A stretch of DNA of 64,000 nt. Source: GMQP-bins7 sp963776565 (GTDB lineage Bacteria; Actinomycetota; Thermoleophilia; Gaiellales; Gaiellaceae). The stretch covers positions 62,001 through 126,000 of the forward strand of contig CAVZNF010000002.1 in assembly GCA_963776565.1 (NCBI GenBank), given 5' to 3'. The notes beneath the pieces were generated by a model. It had not been told where the DNA came from, ran no database searches, and was given only the letters and a program-made list of their open reading frames with translations. The position numbers and the translations under genes are program-made. The first letter of the stretch is position 1. Each line of letters opens with the position of its first letter. Below are positions 1 through 9,786 of this stretch, one piece after another.

Positions 1-227
1 GCGGCTCCGGGTCTGCGGCTCCAAGAAGTCCCGGCACATACCCATGCGATCGGCATCGACGACGTGCTCGTCGGGCGCGTGCGCGCCGACGCGTCTGTCG
101 AGAATGGCCTCGCGCTGTTCCTCGTCAGCGACAACCTGCGCAAGGGCGCGGCGCTCAACGCAATTCAGATCGCGGAGCTCGTCGTCGGCGCGGAGCTTCC
201 GAGCTATTCGGGCAGCGAGCGGGCTAA
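1..227 (+). CDS. asd: Aspartate-semialdehyde dehydrogenase, C-terminal fragment
   Basis: Asd reduces aspartyl-phosphate to aspartate semialdehyde at the branch to lysine, threonine and methionine. Only the last ~70 residues are present; the 5' part lies outside the window. The fragment carries the family's characteristic C-terminal block: DDVLVGRVRADASVENGL, then a SDNLRKGAALNAIQIAEL-type segment in which the substrate-binding Arg/Lys and the final helix sit. In the frame as given no stop occurs until 579, which would run antisense through the whole downstream GNAT gene. A one-base deletion around 185-220 would bring TAA at 225-227 into frame, sharing bases with the convergent GNAT stop. I favour that end. 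Family identity is secure; the exact end is not. Confidence 0.82.
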   Translation, partial: GSGSAAPRSPGTYPCDRHRRRARRARARRRVCREWPRAVPRQRQPAQGRGAQRNSDRGARRRRGASELFGQRAG

Positions 228-851
228 CCGCCGCCGGGAGGAGCGGGCGCGGGCGCCGGCTGGAACGCCTCCTGCACGACCCGAAGCACCTTCTCCCGCT
301 TGCCCTCCTCCACGGGCTGCAGGCCGCCTAAGTCGAGCCGAGCCAGCTCGATGCGTCCGGATGAGCGAAGCGTCCGAAAGCCGAAGTCGGCAAGGAAGTC
401 GCGCGGGAACACGGTTCGATGGACGAGGAAGCGCTCGGCCGGAGGCGTCCCTTCGCGATAACGATAGGCAAACGCCTCGAGCGCCCGGGCACCCTTGTCG
501 CGTGCCTCGCCGATCGCGGCGAGGAAGAGCGACTGCTCGACCCACGGCTGCGTCTCCGTCAGCAGATAGGCACACGTGACGAGCACCGCGTCGTCCGACG
601 GAGGGCCGGCCGGAAGATCGGCGGCACGCGGGAAGAGCGACGACGGGCCGTACTGCATCGAGCCGAGGACGCGGCCGTCGTCGTCGCGATAGACCGTCCC
701 CCACGCCCCCCACTCGTCCTCGGCACGATCGATCCACTTGCGCTTCTCCGGCTCGCGGTTGCCGCGCGTCTGCCACCAGACGCACGTCTGGCAGACCGTT
801 GGCGCCGTCTCGAGCGTCGCGCCGGTGAGGCCCGGCGAGGCGCGACGTCAT
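224..851 (-). CDS. GNAT family N-acetyltransferase (one-base insertion near its start)
   Basis: Predicted acetyl-CoA-dependent N-acyltransferase of unknown substrate, ~208 residues. The N-terminal half has a TCVWWQ cysteine/tryptophan motif, then an EWGAWGTVYRDDDGRVLGSM strand pair and a PSDDAVLVTCAYL segment, a layout seen in an actinobacterial GNAT subfamily. The long body frame has no usable start because an in-frame stop lies at 850-848. An ATG at 851-849 overlaps the Asp23 stop (ATGA), and deleting one G near 832 joins it to the body, giving MTSRLAGLTGATLETAPTVC. The length (628 bp, one more than a multiple of three) fits a single insertion. It is last in the minus-strand run sdhA-sdhB-CCG-phosphoesterase-asp23 and converges on asd. 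Confidence 0.72.
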
Positions 852-1138
852 TGCTTCGCGGGAGGGGCGCCGACGCGCTCGACGACGACGTCCACGGACG
901 CAACGTCGAGATTCGCCATGCGCCCGAGGTATTCGGCCACGCGCTCCTGCACCTGACGCGCCACCGCATCCGCGCTCGCCCCCCACTCGAGCTCGAGATG
1001 CACGACGACGTCTGCCTTCTCCGCGGAGCTCGAGACCTCGGCGGCGTCCCGGGTCAAGCCCGAAACGCCTGCCACCTCCAGCGCCGCATCGCCGGCATAC
1101 CGGGCGAGCACATCGGCCGAGATGACCGGGGCCTCCAT
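848..1138 (-). CDS. Asp23/Gls24 family envelope stress protein
   Basis: A 96-residue protein of the Asp23/Gls24 (DUF322) family: small alpha/beta proteins linked to alkaline and envelope stress, with no known catalytic activity. It starts ISADVLARYAGDAALEV and has the alternating hydrophobic strand VVVHLELEWG followed by the long helix AVARQVQERVAEYLGRM and a C-terminal VASVDVVVERV strand, as expected for the fold. It is shorter than the classical ~130-170 residue members, as many actinobacterial copies are. Its ATG overlaps the stop of the phosphoesterase (TGATG), and its own stop overlaps the GNAT start, so it is probably translationally coupled to both. Confidence 0.85.
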   Translation of the reverse strand: MEAPVISADVLARYAGDAALEVAGVSGLTRDAAEVSSSAEKADVVVHLELEWGASADAVARQVQERVAEYLGRMANLDVASVDVVVERVGAPPAKQ

Positions 1139-1953
1139 CACGCCGATCGTACAACCAGCTCCGTCACCTCCGGACGTGCGAAGAGCCGGAACGGGACGAA
1201 CGTCGTGCCGAGGCCGGGCGACACGTGCAGCTGCGTGGCGCCGTAGTCGTAGAGGCCTTCGACGTCGCGAGCACGGAGGTGCGCGAGGCGCAGCCGCCCG
1301 CCCGGATACGGCACGACGATCTGGCCGGCGTGCAGGTGCCCGGCGAGCACGAGGTGGAAGACGCTCGGGATGCGCTTGACGATTCGCGGGAAGTGGCAGA
1401 GAAGGATCCGCAGGTCCGCCGCGTGATCCGCGAGCGTGTCCGGAGCGGCAGTTCGAGCCGTGTATGCCTGCGGGTCGACGCCGACGATCTGAACGCGCCG
1501 CCCACGCAGCTCGACCTCGACGGCGTCGTCTCCGAGGAGTGTGACGTTCTCGAGAGCTGCGATCGCCTTCGGATCGACGCGCTGGGAGAACGGATCGCGA
1601 CTGTCGGCGAAGTCGTGGTTGCCGAGGACGACGTAGCAGCGGCCGATCGCGCGAAGCAGCTCCTCGAGCTCCGGCATCCCGGAGCGGCGCGACACGAGGT
1701 CGCCGGTGATGCAGACGAGGTCGGGCTGGCGCTCCACGACCCAGTCCACAGCCTCGCGCACCGCACGGCGTCCGCGCGAGGGCACGCCGAGGTGAAGGTC
1801 GGAGAGGTGCGCGATGCGCAGCCCGTCGAGCTCGGCCGGCACTCCGTCGAGACGAACGTCGAGGACGCGCTTGCGGAGCCATCCCGCCTCGAACCACGCC
1901 CATGCCGCGACCGCCGCTGCCGCGGCGCCGAGGACAAGGAGAACCCAGGTCAG
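1138..1953 (-). CDS. Membrane-anchored metallophosphoesterase
   Basis: Calcineurin-like phosphoesterase of the YaeI/YkuE type, ~271 residues, probably facing outward from the membrane. An N-terminal hydrophobic segment (LTWVLLVLG then an Ala-rich stretch and WAWF) looks like a signal anchor. The metal-binding set is complete: HLSDLHLG, CITGDLVS, VLGNHDF, an LLCHFPR histidine and AGHLHAGQ. The end VSPGLGTTFVPFRLFARPEV is typical of the family. No ATG, GTG or TTG lies at the N-terminus in frame. A CTG at 1953-1951 overlaps the upstream stop as CTGA, mirroring the ATGA overlaps around it, so I chose it; an internal GTG just before the first metal motif is the alternative. Substrate is unknown (YaeI hydrolyses UDP-linked lipid or model phosphodiesters). 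Confidence 0.8.
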   Translation of the reverse strand: MTWVLLVLGAAAAAVAAWAWFEAGWLRKRVLDVRLDGVPAELDGLRIAHLSDLHLGVPSRGRRAVREAVDWVVERQPDLVCITGDLVSRRSGMPELEELLRAIGRCYVVLGNHDFADSRDPFSQRVDPKAIAALENVTLLGDDAVEVELRGRRVQIVGVDPQAYTARTAAPDTLADHAADLRILLCHFPRIVKRIPSVFHLVLAGHLHAGQIVVPYPGGRLRLAHLRARDVEGLYDYGATQLHVSPGLGTTFVPFRLFARPEVTELVVRSA

Positions 1954-2834
1954 ACGGAGAGCTTCTCGGTCACCGGCTCGACCGAGACGACATGGCGCTT
2001 GAACTTCAGCTCCGACGAGTCGAGTCCGGCCGCGACGCCGACGAGCTGCGAGAGATGCAGGATCGGCATCTGGAAGTCCTTGCCGGTCTGCTTGAAGAGC
2101 TTCGACTGCCAGGCGTCGAGCGAGAGGTGGCAGAGCGGGCACGGCGTGACCATCGCGTCGGCGCCGGCCTCTTTCGCCTGCTCGATCGGCTGGATCAGCT
2201 CGGCGAGCGCGACGTCCTCGCGCGCCTGGATGATCGGGAATCCGCAGCATTTGATCTTCGCCGGGTAGTCGACCGCCTCCCCGCCACAGGCAGCGATGAT
2301 CCGCTCGAGGGACTGGGGCTTGTCCGGATCCTCGAAGCCGAGGAGCTTCGACGGGCGCAGGATCTGGCAGCCGTAGAACGGCGCGATCTTGAGGCCCTTC
2401 AGCCCCTTGTGCGCGGCGCCCTGCAACAGCTCGTAGCCCTCCCCTGCGGAGATGAGCCAGAGGAAGTGCAAGACCTCCACGCCACCCGAGTACGGCGGCG
2501 CACCGACCGACACGAGGTTCTCGTTCACGCGAGCGAGCAAGGCCTCGTCGCCCTGCAGCGCGTGATTCGCCTGCCGGAGGTTGAGCGTGCAGACGTTGCA
2601 GATCGTCATCAGCGTGTCCGCACCCGTCTCCTCGGCGTACGCGAGGATGCGCGCGTTCAGATGGAGGTAGTAGTCCGGCTCGGCCTCGTGGATGTCGCCG
2701 GCGCCGCAGCACGTGACCGCCTCGAGCTCGATCAGCTCGAGGCCGACCTTCGGCGCGAGCGCCTGCGTCGAGGTGTCGAGCTCCTTCGCCGAGAGTGACG
2801 CGAGGCAGCCCTTGTAGTAGGCGACGGTCCTCAC
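1950..2834 (-). CDS. CCG-domain (HdrB/SdhE-like) subunit of class E succinate dehydrogenase
   Basis: A 294-residue protein with two copies of the CCG cysteine motif: C10, C42-C43, C79-x2-C82 and C156, C196-C197, C232-x2-C235. This is the heterodisulfide-reductase subunit B fold, which binds unusual iron-sulfur clusters. In class E succinate:quinone oxidoreductases and methylmenaquinol:fumarate reductases such a subunit replaces the haem-b membrane anchor. It follows sdhA and sdhB directly, with its ATG overlapping the sdhB stop by four bases, and no SdhC/SdhD-type protein is nearby. It has no transmembrane segment that I can see, so it would contact membrane and quinone monotopically. The alternative, a stand-alone HdrB-like oxidoreductase, is less likely given the coupling. 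Confidence 0.85.
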   Translation of the reverse strand: MRTVAYYKGCLASLSAKELDTSTQALAPKVGLELIELEAVTCCGAGDIHEAEPDYYLHLNARILAYAEETGADTLMTICNVCTLNLRQANHALQGDEALLARVNENLVSVGAPPYSGGVEVLHFLWLISAGEGYELLQGAAHKGLKGLKIAPFYGCQILRPSKLLGFEDPDKPQSLERIIAACGGEAVDYPAKIKCCGFPIIQAREDVALAELIQPIEQAKEAGADAMVTPCPLCHLSLDAWQSKLFKQTGKDFQMPILHLSQLVGVAAGLDSSELKFKRHVVSVEPVTEKLSV

Positions 2835-3922
2835 GCGGCGGGCTCCTCTCCCGGCAGGAACGGCTTCGCGAAAGACCCTGACCCGTACGGGCCGCGCCTA
2901 GCCGCATCACCCCCACCGTGGGCGTGTTCGAGGTGCCCGAGCGCCTTCTCGGACTGTGTGATCCCCGCGGCGCCGTTACGACCCTGCACCTGAACGAGGT
3001 CGTAGAGCGCACGCGCTTCGTCCACGTGTTTGGCGACGTGCGGCGGGACCGGCGGCGGCACCTTTCCGTGCTTGAGAAGGCCCATGGCGAACGTAACCTC
3101 TTTGAGCGATTTCGTGATGCCCTGGGTCTTCGGGACGAGCTCGGTCTCGCGCAGCCAGCCGGTCGTCTTCGCCGACGTGACGAACCACTTCGCGTGCTTG
3201 GCGCCCATGTCGGAGTCGATGCCTTCCTTCATCGCCTCGGCGCCGAGCTTCGCGATCGCATCGCGCGGGTCGACGCCCTTCGGGCACCGCTCGTTGCAGA
3301 AATAGCAGCGCGTGCAGTCCCAGATGCCGTGCTCGCCGGAGTACGACTGGAGGCGCTCGACCGTCGCGCGATCGCGCGGATCGCCCACGAAGCGCATCCC
3401 CTTGGCGAGCGCCGCAGGGCCGAGGAAGTCGGGATCGGCCTCCATCGAGTTGCACTCGGACACGCAGCAGCCACACATGATGCAGAGCGATTCCTTATGG
3501 ATCACGTCCATGCGCTCCTGCGAGACGGCGTGCTCCGTCTCACCCGGGTCCGAGTAGCCCGGCTCGAGCCATGGTGTAACTGCGCGGATCTTCCCCCAGA
3601 AGGGCTCCATATCCACGACGAGGTCCTTGACGATGGGAAGGTTCCCCATCGCGGAGATGACCGGCACGTGCCCTGCCTGCGCGATCTCGTACATCCGGGT
3701 CTTGCACGCGAGGACGGCGGCGCCGTCCATGCGCATACCGCAGGAGCCGCAGATCATCATCCGGCAGCTCTTGCGATACGCGAGCGTGCCGTCGACCTGG
3801 TCCTTGACGATGTCGAGGCAATCGAGGAGCGTCGCCTCCTCGGGCGCGTCGATCTCGTACTCGCGGAGCGCGCGCTCGCCCGCGACTGCGTCGTAGCGCC
3901 AGATCTTGAGGGCGACCTGCAT
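2831..3922 (-). CDS. sdhB: Succinate dehydrogenase/fumarate reductase iron-sulfur subunit, class E type
   Basis: Electron-transfer subunit between the flavoprotein and the quinone-side subunit, 363 residues. The [2Fe-2S] ligands are C53, C58, C61 and C73; the first ferredoxin motif is C147-x2-C150-x2-C153-x3-C157. The second motif is C203-x2-C206-x2-C209-x3-C213, with a cysteine (C206) where ordinary SdhB has a non-ligand residue. That extra cysteine is the known mark of class E enzymes, where the [3Fe-4S] centre is replaced by a [4Fe-4S] one. The protein is ~110 residues longer than typical SdhB because of a C-terminal extension rich in His, Pro and Gly. It starts at the ATG overlapping the sdhA stop (TGATG). 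Confidence 0.93.
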   Translation of the reverse strand: MQVALKIWRYDAVAGERALREYEIDAPEEATLLDCLDIVKDQVDGTLAYRKSCRMMICGSCGMRMDGAAVLACKTRMYEIAQAGHVPVISAMGNLPIVKDLVVDMEPFWGKIRAVTPWLEPGYSDPGETEHAVSQERMDVIHKESLCIMCGCCVSECNSMEADPDFLGPAALAKGMRFVGDPRDRATVERLQSYSGEHGIWDCTRCYFCNERCPKGVDPRDAIAKLGAEAMKEGIDSDMGAKHAKWFVTSAKTTGWLRETELVPKTQGITKSLKEVTFAMGLLKHGKVPPPVPPHVAKHVDEARALYDLVQVQGRNGAAGITQSEKALGHLEHAHGGGDAARRGPYGSGSFAKPFLPGEEPAA

Positions 3923-5617
3923 CAGTAGCTGCGCACCTCTGGCTGGTACTTGGTCATGCGGACATCCTCGGTCGAGAGCTCTGGTGCGCCATCGTCCCAG
4001 CGCGTGACCGAATGGTGGAGGAAGCGCTCGTCGTCGCGCTCGGGGAAGTCGGCAGGACGGGAGTGAGCACCACGGCTCTCCTCGCGCGCGAGTCCGGCCT
4101 GCACCATGACCCAGGCAAGGTCGAGCATCGAGCCGAGCTCGAGCGCCTGCGTGAGATCCGTGTTGAAGATGTCGCCCTTGTCCTCGACGATGACGTGCTC
4201 GTAGCGCTCGCGGAGCCCCCGGACGATGTCGAGCTGGCTCTCCATGCGCTCCGCATAACGAAAGACCCCGAAGTTCTCGAGCATCGAGGCGCCGAGCTCG
4301 TCACGGATCTTCCACGGCCTCTCTCCGTCCTTGCGGTCGAGGAGCGTGCCGAGGTCGCGCTCGGCATCGGCCAGCGGTGCGTCCGAAATGGTCGCTTCGG
4401 ACCTCGTAAATGCCTGCTCGGCCGCTGCCTGGCCCGCACGTCGGCCGAACGTGATCGTCTCCATCAGCGAGTTGCCGCCGAGCCTGTTAGCACCATGGAC
4501 GGAGACGCACGCGACCTCTCCGGCCGCGTACAGACCGTCGACCTCGGTGGCGCCCCAGTTGTCGGTGGCGACGCCGCCCATGTGGTAGTGGGCACCCGGC
4601 CGGACGGGGATCGGATCGAAGATCGGATCCACACCGGCGAACGTCATCGCGAGCTCACGCGATCCGGGGAGCCGCGAGAGGATGCGCTCGGCGCCGAGAT
4701 GGCGCAGGTCGAGGAGGACGGAGTCGTTGATCCCCCTGCCACCCTCGATCTCCGTCGTTTCCGACCGCGACACGACGTCGCGGGAGGCGAGCTCGAGCGC
4801 GTTCGGTGCATAGCGCGCCATGAACCGCTCGCCGTCTCGGTTGATGAGGAAGCCGCCCTCGCCGCGGCATCCCTCCGTGATGAGGACGCCGCTCGGAAAG
4901 AGCGTCGTCGGGTGGAACTGCATGAACTCCATGTCCTTCAAGCGGGAGCCCGGCATGCAGTGCCATCGCCATGCCGTCGCCGTTGCAGGCGTACGCATTC
5001 GTCGTCGCGCGATAGATGCGGCCCATGCCGCCCGTGGCGAGGACGATCGACTTCCCGGTGACGAGCTTGAGCCCGCCGTGGACGAGATCCCAGCAGATGA
5101 CACCGACGCAGCGCCCGTCCTCGATCACGAGCCGCCACGCGAAGTACTCCTCGTACACGTGCACCGGCCCCTGGTCCTGGCGCTTCATCAGCTGCTCGTA
5201 GAGGACGTGGATCAGAACGTGTCCCGTGATGTCGGCCGAGTACACCGTTCGAGGTGAGCCCGCCGCGCCGAACGGCCGCTGCGCGAGCTTTCCCTCGTCG
5301 TTCCGCGAGAAGACGCAGCCCCAATGCTCGAGCTGGTAGATGTCGCCGGGCGCCTCGTTCGCGAGGATCTCGATCGCATCCTGGTCCCCGAGGTAGTCGG
5401 ACCCCTTCACGGTGTCGAAAGCGTGCGTCTCCGGACTGTCCGCCGCAGTGTTCCCGAGCGCCGCGTTGATCCCGCCCTCGGCCGCGCCGGAGTGACTCCG
5501 CGTGGGGTGCAACTTCGAGACGACGCCAACGTTCGCGCCCGTGTCAAAGGCCTCGATGGCGGCGCGCATACCGGCGCAGCCGGCTCCGACGACGACGACG
5601 TCGTGCTTGGCCTCCAC
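3922..5617 (-). CDS. sdhA: Succinate dehydrogenase/fumarate reductase flavoprotein subunit (frameshifted in this sequence)
   Basis: Oxidises succinate to fumarate (or the reverse), ~564 residues when repaired. Visible are the FAD dinucleotide fold VVVGAGCAGMRAA, the covalent-FAD histidine region HPTRSHSGAAEGGINAAL, the substrate loop MQFHPTTLFPSG, HYHMGGVATD and the HGANRLGGNSL motif. The gene is split near 4950: removing one T restores HAGLPLKDMEFMQFHPT across the break. Both halves are fully conserved, so a sequencing error is more likely than decay. It is the first gene of the sdhA-sdhB-CCG set and starts 45 bp after the end of a secreted protease gene on the same strand. Whether the complex works as dehydrogenase or fumarate reductase cannot be read from sequence. 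Confidence 0.93.
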
Positions 5618-5662
5618 GCGACGGACGCTACCTGATCAATCCTGGCGTGAACCCGTCGAACG

Positions 5663-7012
5663 TCAGGCGCGGACGAACGTCGCGCGGGCGTTCGTGGCCG
5701 CGCTCATCGGCACCGTGCAGGCCTTCTTCGAGCCTCGGCAGGCGCCGCTCCAGGACCTGAGCTTCCACCCCTTCGCCGGAGATGCGGTCAGGCGTACGGG
5801 CGAGTACGAGGGGAAGCTCGCCGAGCAGCGAGACCGGCAGGCGATGCCCGCTCCCGAGCTCCGAACCGCGCCCTTCCCCGTGACGGCGACGGTCAGGCGG
5901 AACGTCGCCGGCGCGAACAGCGCCGACAGCGTCCCGCCGGGGGCGACGGTGAGGTTGCAGCCGGCACTTCCCGAGCATGCGCCTGCCCAGCGCACGAGCT
6001 TCGCCCCCGCCGCGGGAGTTGCAGTCAGCGCGAGGCGCTGGCCCGAGTTCCAGGTGGTGGTGCAGCTCGACGAGCACTGCAGGCCGGGGACGTCGGCGGC
6101 GACGGAGCCCGGCCCGGACACGGTGAGGGCGAGCTGCGCCTGGCTGTCGAGCCGCACGAGCCACGCGGAGTCCTGCGTGTCCAGCCAGGCTCCGGAGTGC
6201 CCGTAGTAGTCGTTCCGGCCAGGATCGAGCACCTTCACCGAGAGCGGCCCGCCCCCGACGGCCGGATACATGAGGTCGCTCTCGTTGTCGCACGTGTGCG
6301 CGGCGTTGTCGCCCGGGCACTCGTTCGGGGCACCGGTCGGCACCGCGCCGATAGTGTGGAGGAACTCGTGCGCGGCGACGGCAGCCGTGGAGACGCCGAT
6401 GCACGAGCGGTAGTAGACGATCGCGACACCGAAGCCGTTCGAGTCGCTCCCGCCCTGGCCGCAGATGTTGTCGTCGTCGATCGGCCCGTCGTAGTAGACG
6501 AGGTACTTCGTCAGCGGCGACGAGAAGCCAGCACGCTCGAGCGTGTCGAGGATGCCGGAGAACCGATTCGAGATCGGCGTGAGCTGCGAGCCCGAAAGCG
6601 TCGAGCGAACCGTCGTGATGTCGAGCTGCGTGCCGCACGAGAAGCTCGTGACGTCGTTCCGGGGTACGCGGCTCGGATCCTGGCCGCGCCACCAGGCGTC
6701 GACCTGGTCGGCGTCCGACTGCATCGCGTTCGCAACGGCGCCGAGGCTGTCCGTGCCGTCGGACGGGATCAGGTACACCCAATGCACCGGGTTGCCGGCG
6801 ACGGCATTGGGAACGCGATCAGCCTGGGCGGCCGCGCCGCACCACGCGGTCGCCGCGGCCGTACGCGCGCTGGCGCTGCGCGCGTCGATCTCGGTGGTGA
6901 GCGAGCTTCGGGCGAAGCGGGCGGCCGCCGGGCTGTCCGCTTCCGCCGCCGCGCCGGCAGCCGCCACCGCGAGAAGCGCGCCGAGCGCGACCGCGGCGGC
7001 GACGCGGCTCAC
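5663..7012 (-). CDS. Secreted zinc metalloprotease-like protein with two C-terminal cysteine repeats
   Basis: A 449-residue exported protein. The N-terminus (VSRVAAAVALG then an Ala-rich core ending AAAEA) is a signal peptide. The central domain has AAHEFLHTIGAV, a zinc HExxH-type site, followed downstream by a DLMYP Met-turn-like motif, which suggests a metzincin-like peptidase. The last ~150 residues form two tandem ~75-residue modules, each beginning LALTVSGPGSV or FRLTVAVTGKGAV and each with four cysteines and a WSGAC/WAGAC motif; these resemble the 'bacterial repeat' wall or adhesion modules. The GTG start overlaps the stop of the preceding protease gene (GTGA), so the two are probably made together. 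Substrate unknown. Confidence 0.75.
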   Translation of the reverse strand: MSRVAAAVALGALLAVAAAGAAAEADSPAAARFARSSLTTEIDARSASARTAAATAWCGAAAQADRVPNAVAGNPVHWVYLIPSDGTDSLGAVANAMQSDADQVDAWWRGQDPSRVPRNDVTSFSCGTQLDITTVRSTLSGSQLTPISNRFSGILDTLERAGFSSPLTKYLVYYDGPIDDDNICGQGGSDSNGFGVAIVYYRSCIGVSTAAVAAHEFLHTIGAVPTGAPNECPGDNAAHTCDNESDLMYPAVGGGPLSVKVLDPGRNDYYGHSGAWLDTQDSAWLVRLDSQAQLALTVSGPGSVAADVPGLQCSSSCTTTWNSGQRLALTATPAAGAKLVRWAGACSGSAGCNLTVAPGGTLSALFAPATFRLTVAVTGKGAVRSSGAGIACRSRCSASFPSYSPVRLTASPAKGWKLRSWSGACRGSKKACTVPMSAATNARATFVRA

Positions 7013-8066
7013 GCCGTCGTCACCGAGACGCGAATACGACCCTGCAACCCCGTCTCCGTGACGCGGACGAAGAGCGAGCGCTGGCCGCAGATCGATCCCT
7101 CGAGCCGCTTGACGCGCTGGCTCACCCACTGCGCGCGCCGAACGATCGTCCGGCGGTTCGAAGCGACGAGCGCGACGTCGACGACGCCGCGACCCGGAAC
7201 GGTGGCGCTGATCCGGACATCTCCGTCGAGCGGAGTCGAGAGCGGTATCCACCAGACCTTGGCGGTCTTCTTGCCGAAGACGCGCGTGAACAAGGTCGTG
7301 TGCGGCGCCGTCCACGGCTGCACGACATCGAGCTCGGCCGCGTCGAGCGCGGGAGCGTCGGGATAGAAGCTCGGAGCGATGATCGGCCACGTCGCCGTCG
7401 TGATCCCGGCTCTGCGCTCGTCCGTGAGCCGATACACCTCGGCCCAGGCCTCACCCGGGTTGCGCGCATAGTTCGAGCCTTCGTTGCCGGGATAGGCCTC
7501 CTTGCGGGTGACGCGCGAGCAGACATTCACAGCACTCGCCCACCGCTTCGGGCCCCAGTCGAGGGCGTCCCAGGGCGAGTTCGACCGGTGATACGCGATG
7601 TGGTGACCGTACTCGTGCCGCGCGATCTCCTCAGGCGAAGTGTCGAACGCCGTCTCACCGGGCACGACGAGCTGATTCCGCGCGTAGCAACCGAGCGCCT
7701 GGGTTCCGCAGATGTCCTGCATCTCGTCGACCGTGGCGACGTACGTCGTCAGCTGGGACAGCTCCGGGCCATGGATGAGCCCCGCGAGGAACTCGGCCCA
7801 GCCTTCGGGCGTGGCCGTCTCGGCAGGCAGCGCGTCCGAGACGCGGACGTCGACGGTCTCTCCGGTCGATGTCGATGATCGGTCCGCCACGATACGTCGT
7901 CGCCGCGCGCGCGAGCCGGGTCGGCGTGGAATGGCGCGGCGGCGTCGGCCTCCAGCGTGTGCGCACGCATCGCGCGAGCAGACATCGGCTCGTCGGCGCG
8001 TGTGCCTGCGGCGAAAAGAGCGCCGACGAGGAGCGCCCCAGCGAGAACGACGGCGAGACGCCTCAT
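7009..8066 (-). CDS. Secreted HExxH metalloprotease-like protein (frameshifted in this sequence)
   Basis: About 352 residues after repair. The N-terminus from ATG 8066 is a clear signal peptide (MRRLAVVLAGALLVGALFAAG then TRADE). The catalytic-looking motif is IARHEYGHHIAYH, with a possible third zinc ligand in NPGEAWAEVYR about 65 residues later, as in gluzincins. The C-terminal third is a beta-rich region ending in a strand-like VRVTETGLQGRIRVSVTTA. The signal peptide and the protease domain are in different frames; one missing base near 7895 (restoring DDVIVADRSSTSTGE) would join them. It is translationally coupled (GTGA) to the second secreted protease. I do not recognise a named family; extracellular proteolysis is inferred from the motif. 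Confidence 0.68.
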
Positions 8067-8124
8067 CGTCGGGAACGCCACTTGGCCCTTATAGCCAGGG
8101 GAGTGTGAACCGTGGGTAAGAACG

Positions 8125-9714
<1,590 letters not shown>

Positions 9715-9786
9715 GAGGCTTCATGCTACGCGGACGCGCGATCCCGTGGCCGGTTCCGGCGTCGAGCGTCCGCGAGTAGGCGGAGA

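Noticed and set aside
204..1154. 316-residue minus-strand frame over the GNAT and Asp23 genes
   Set aside because: Almost entirely Arg/Gly/Ala low complexity and out of frame with two recognisable proteins. Only its first codons (ATG 851) are used, as the GNAT start.
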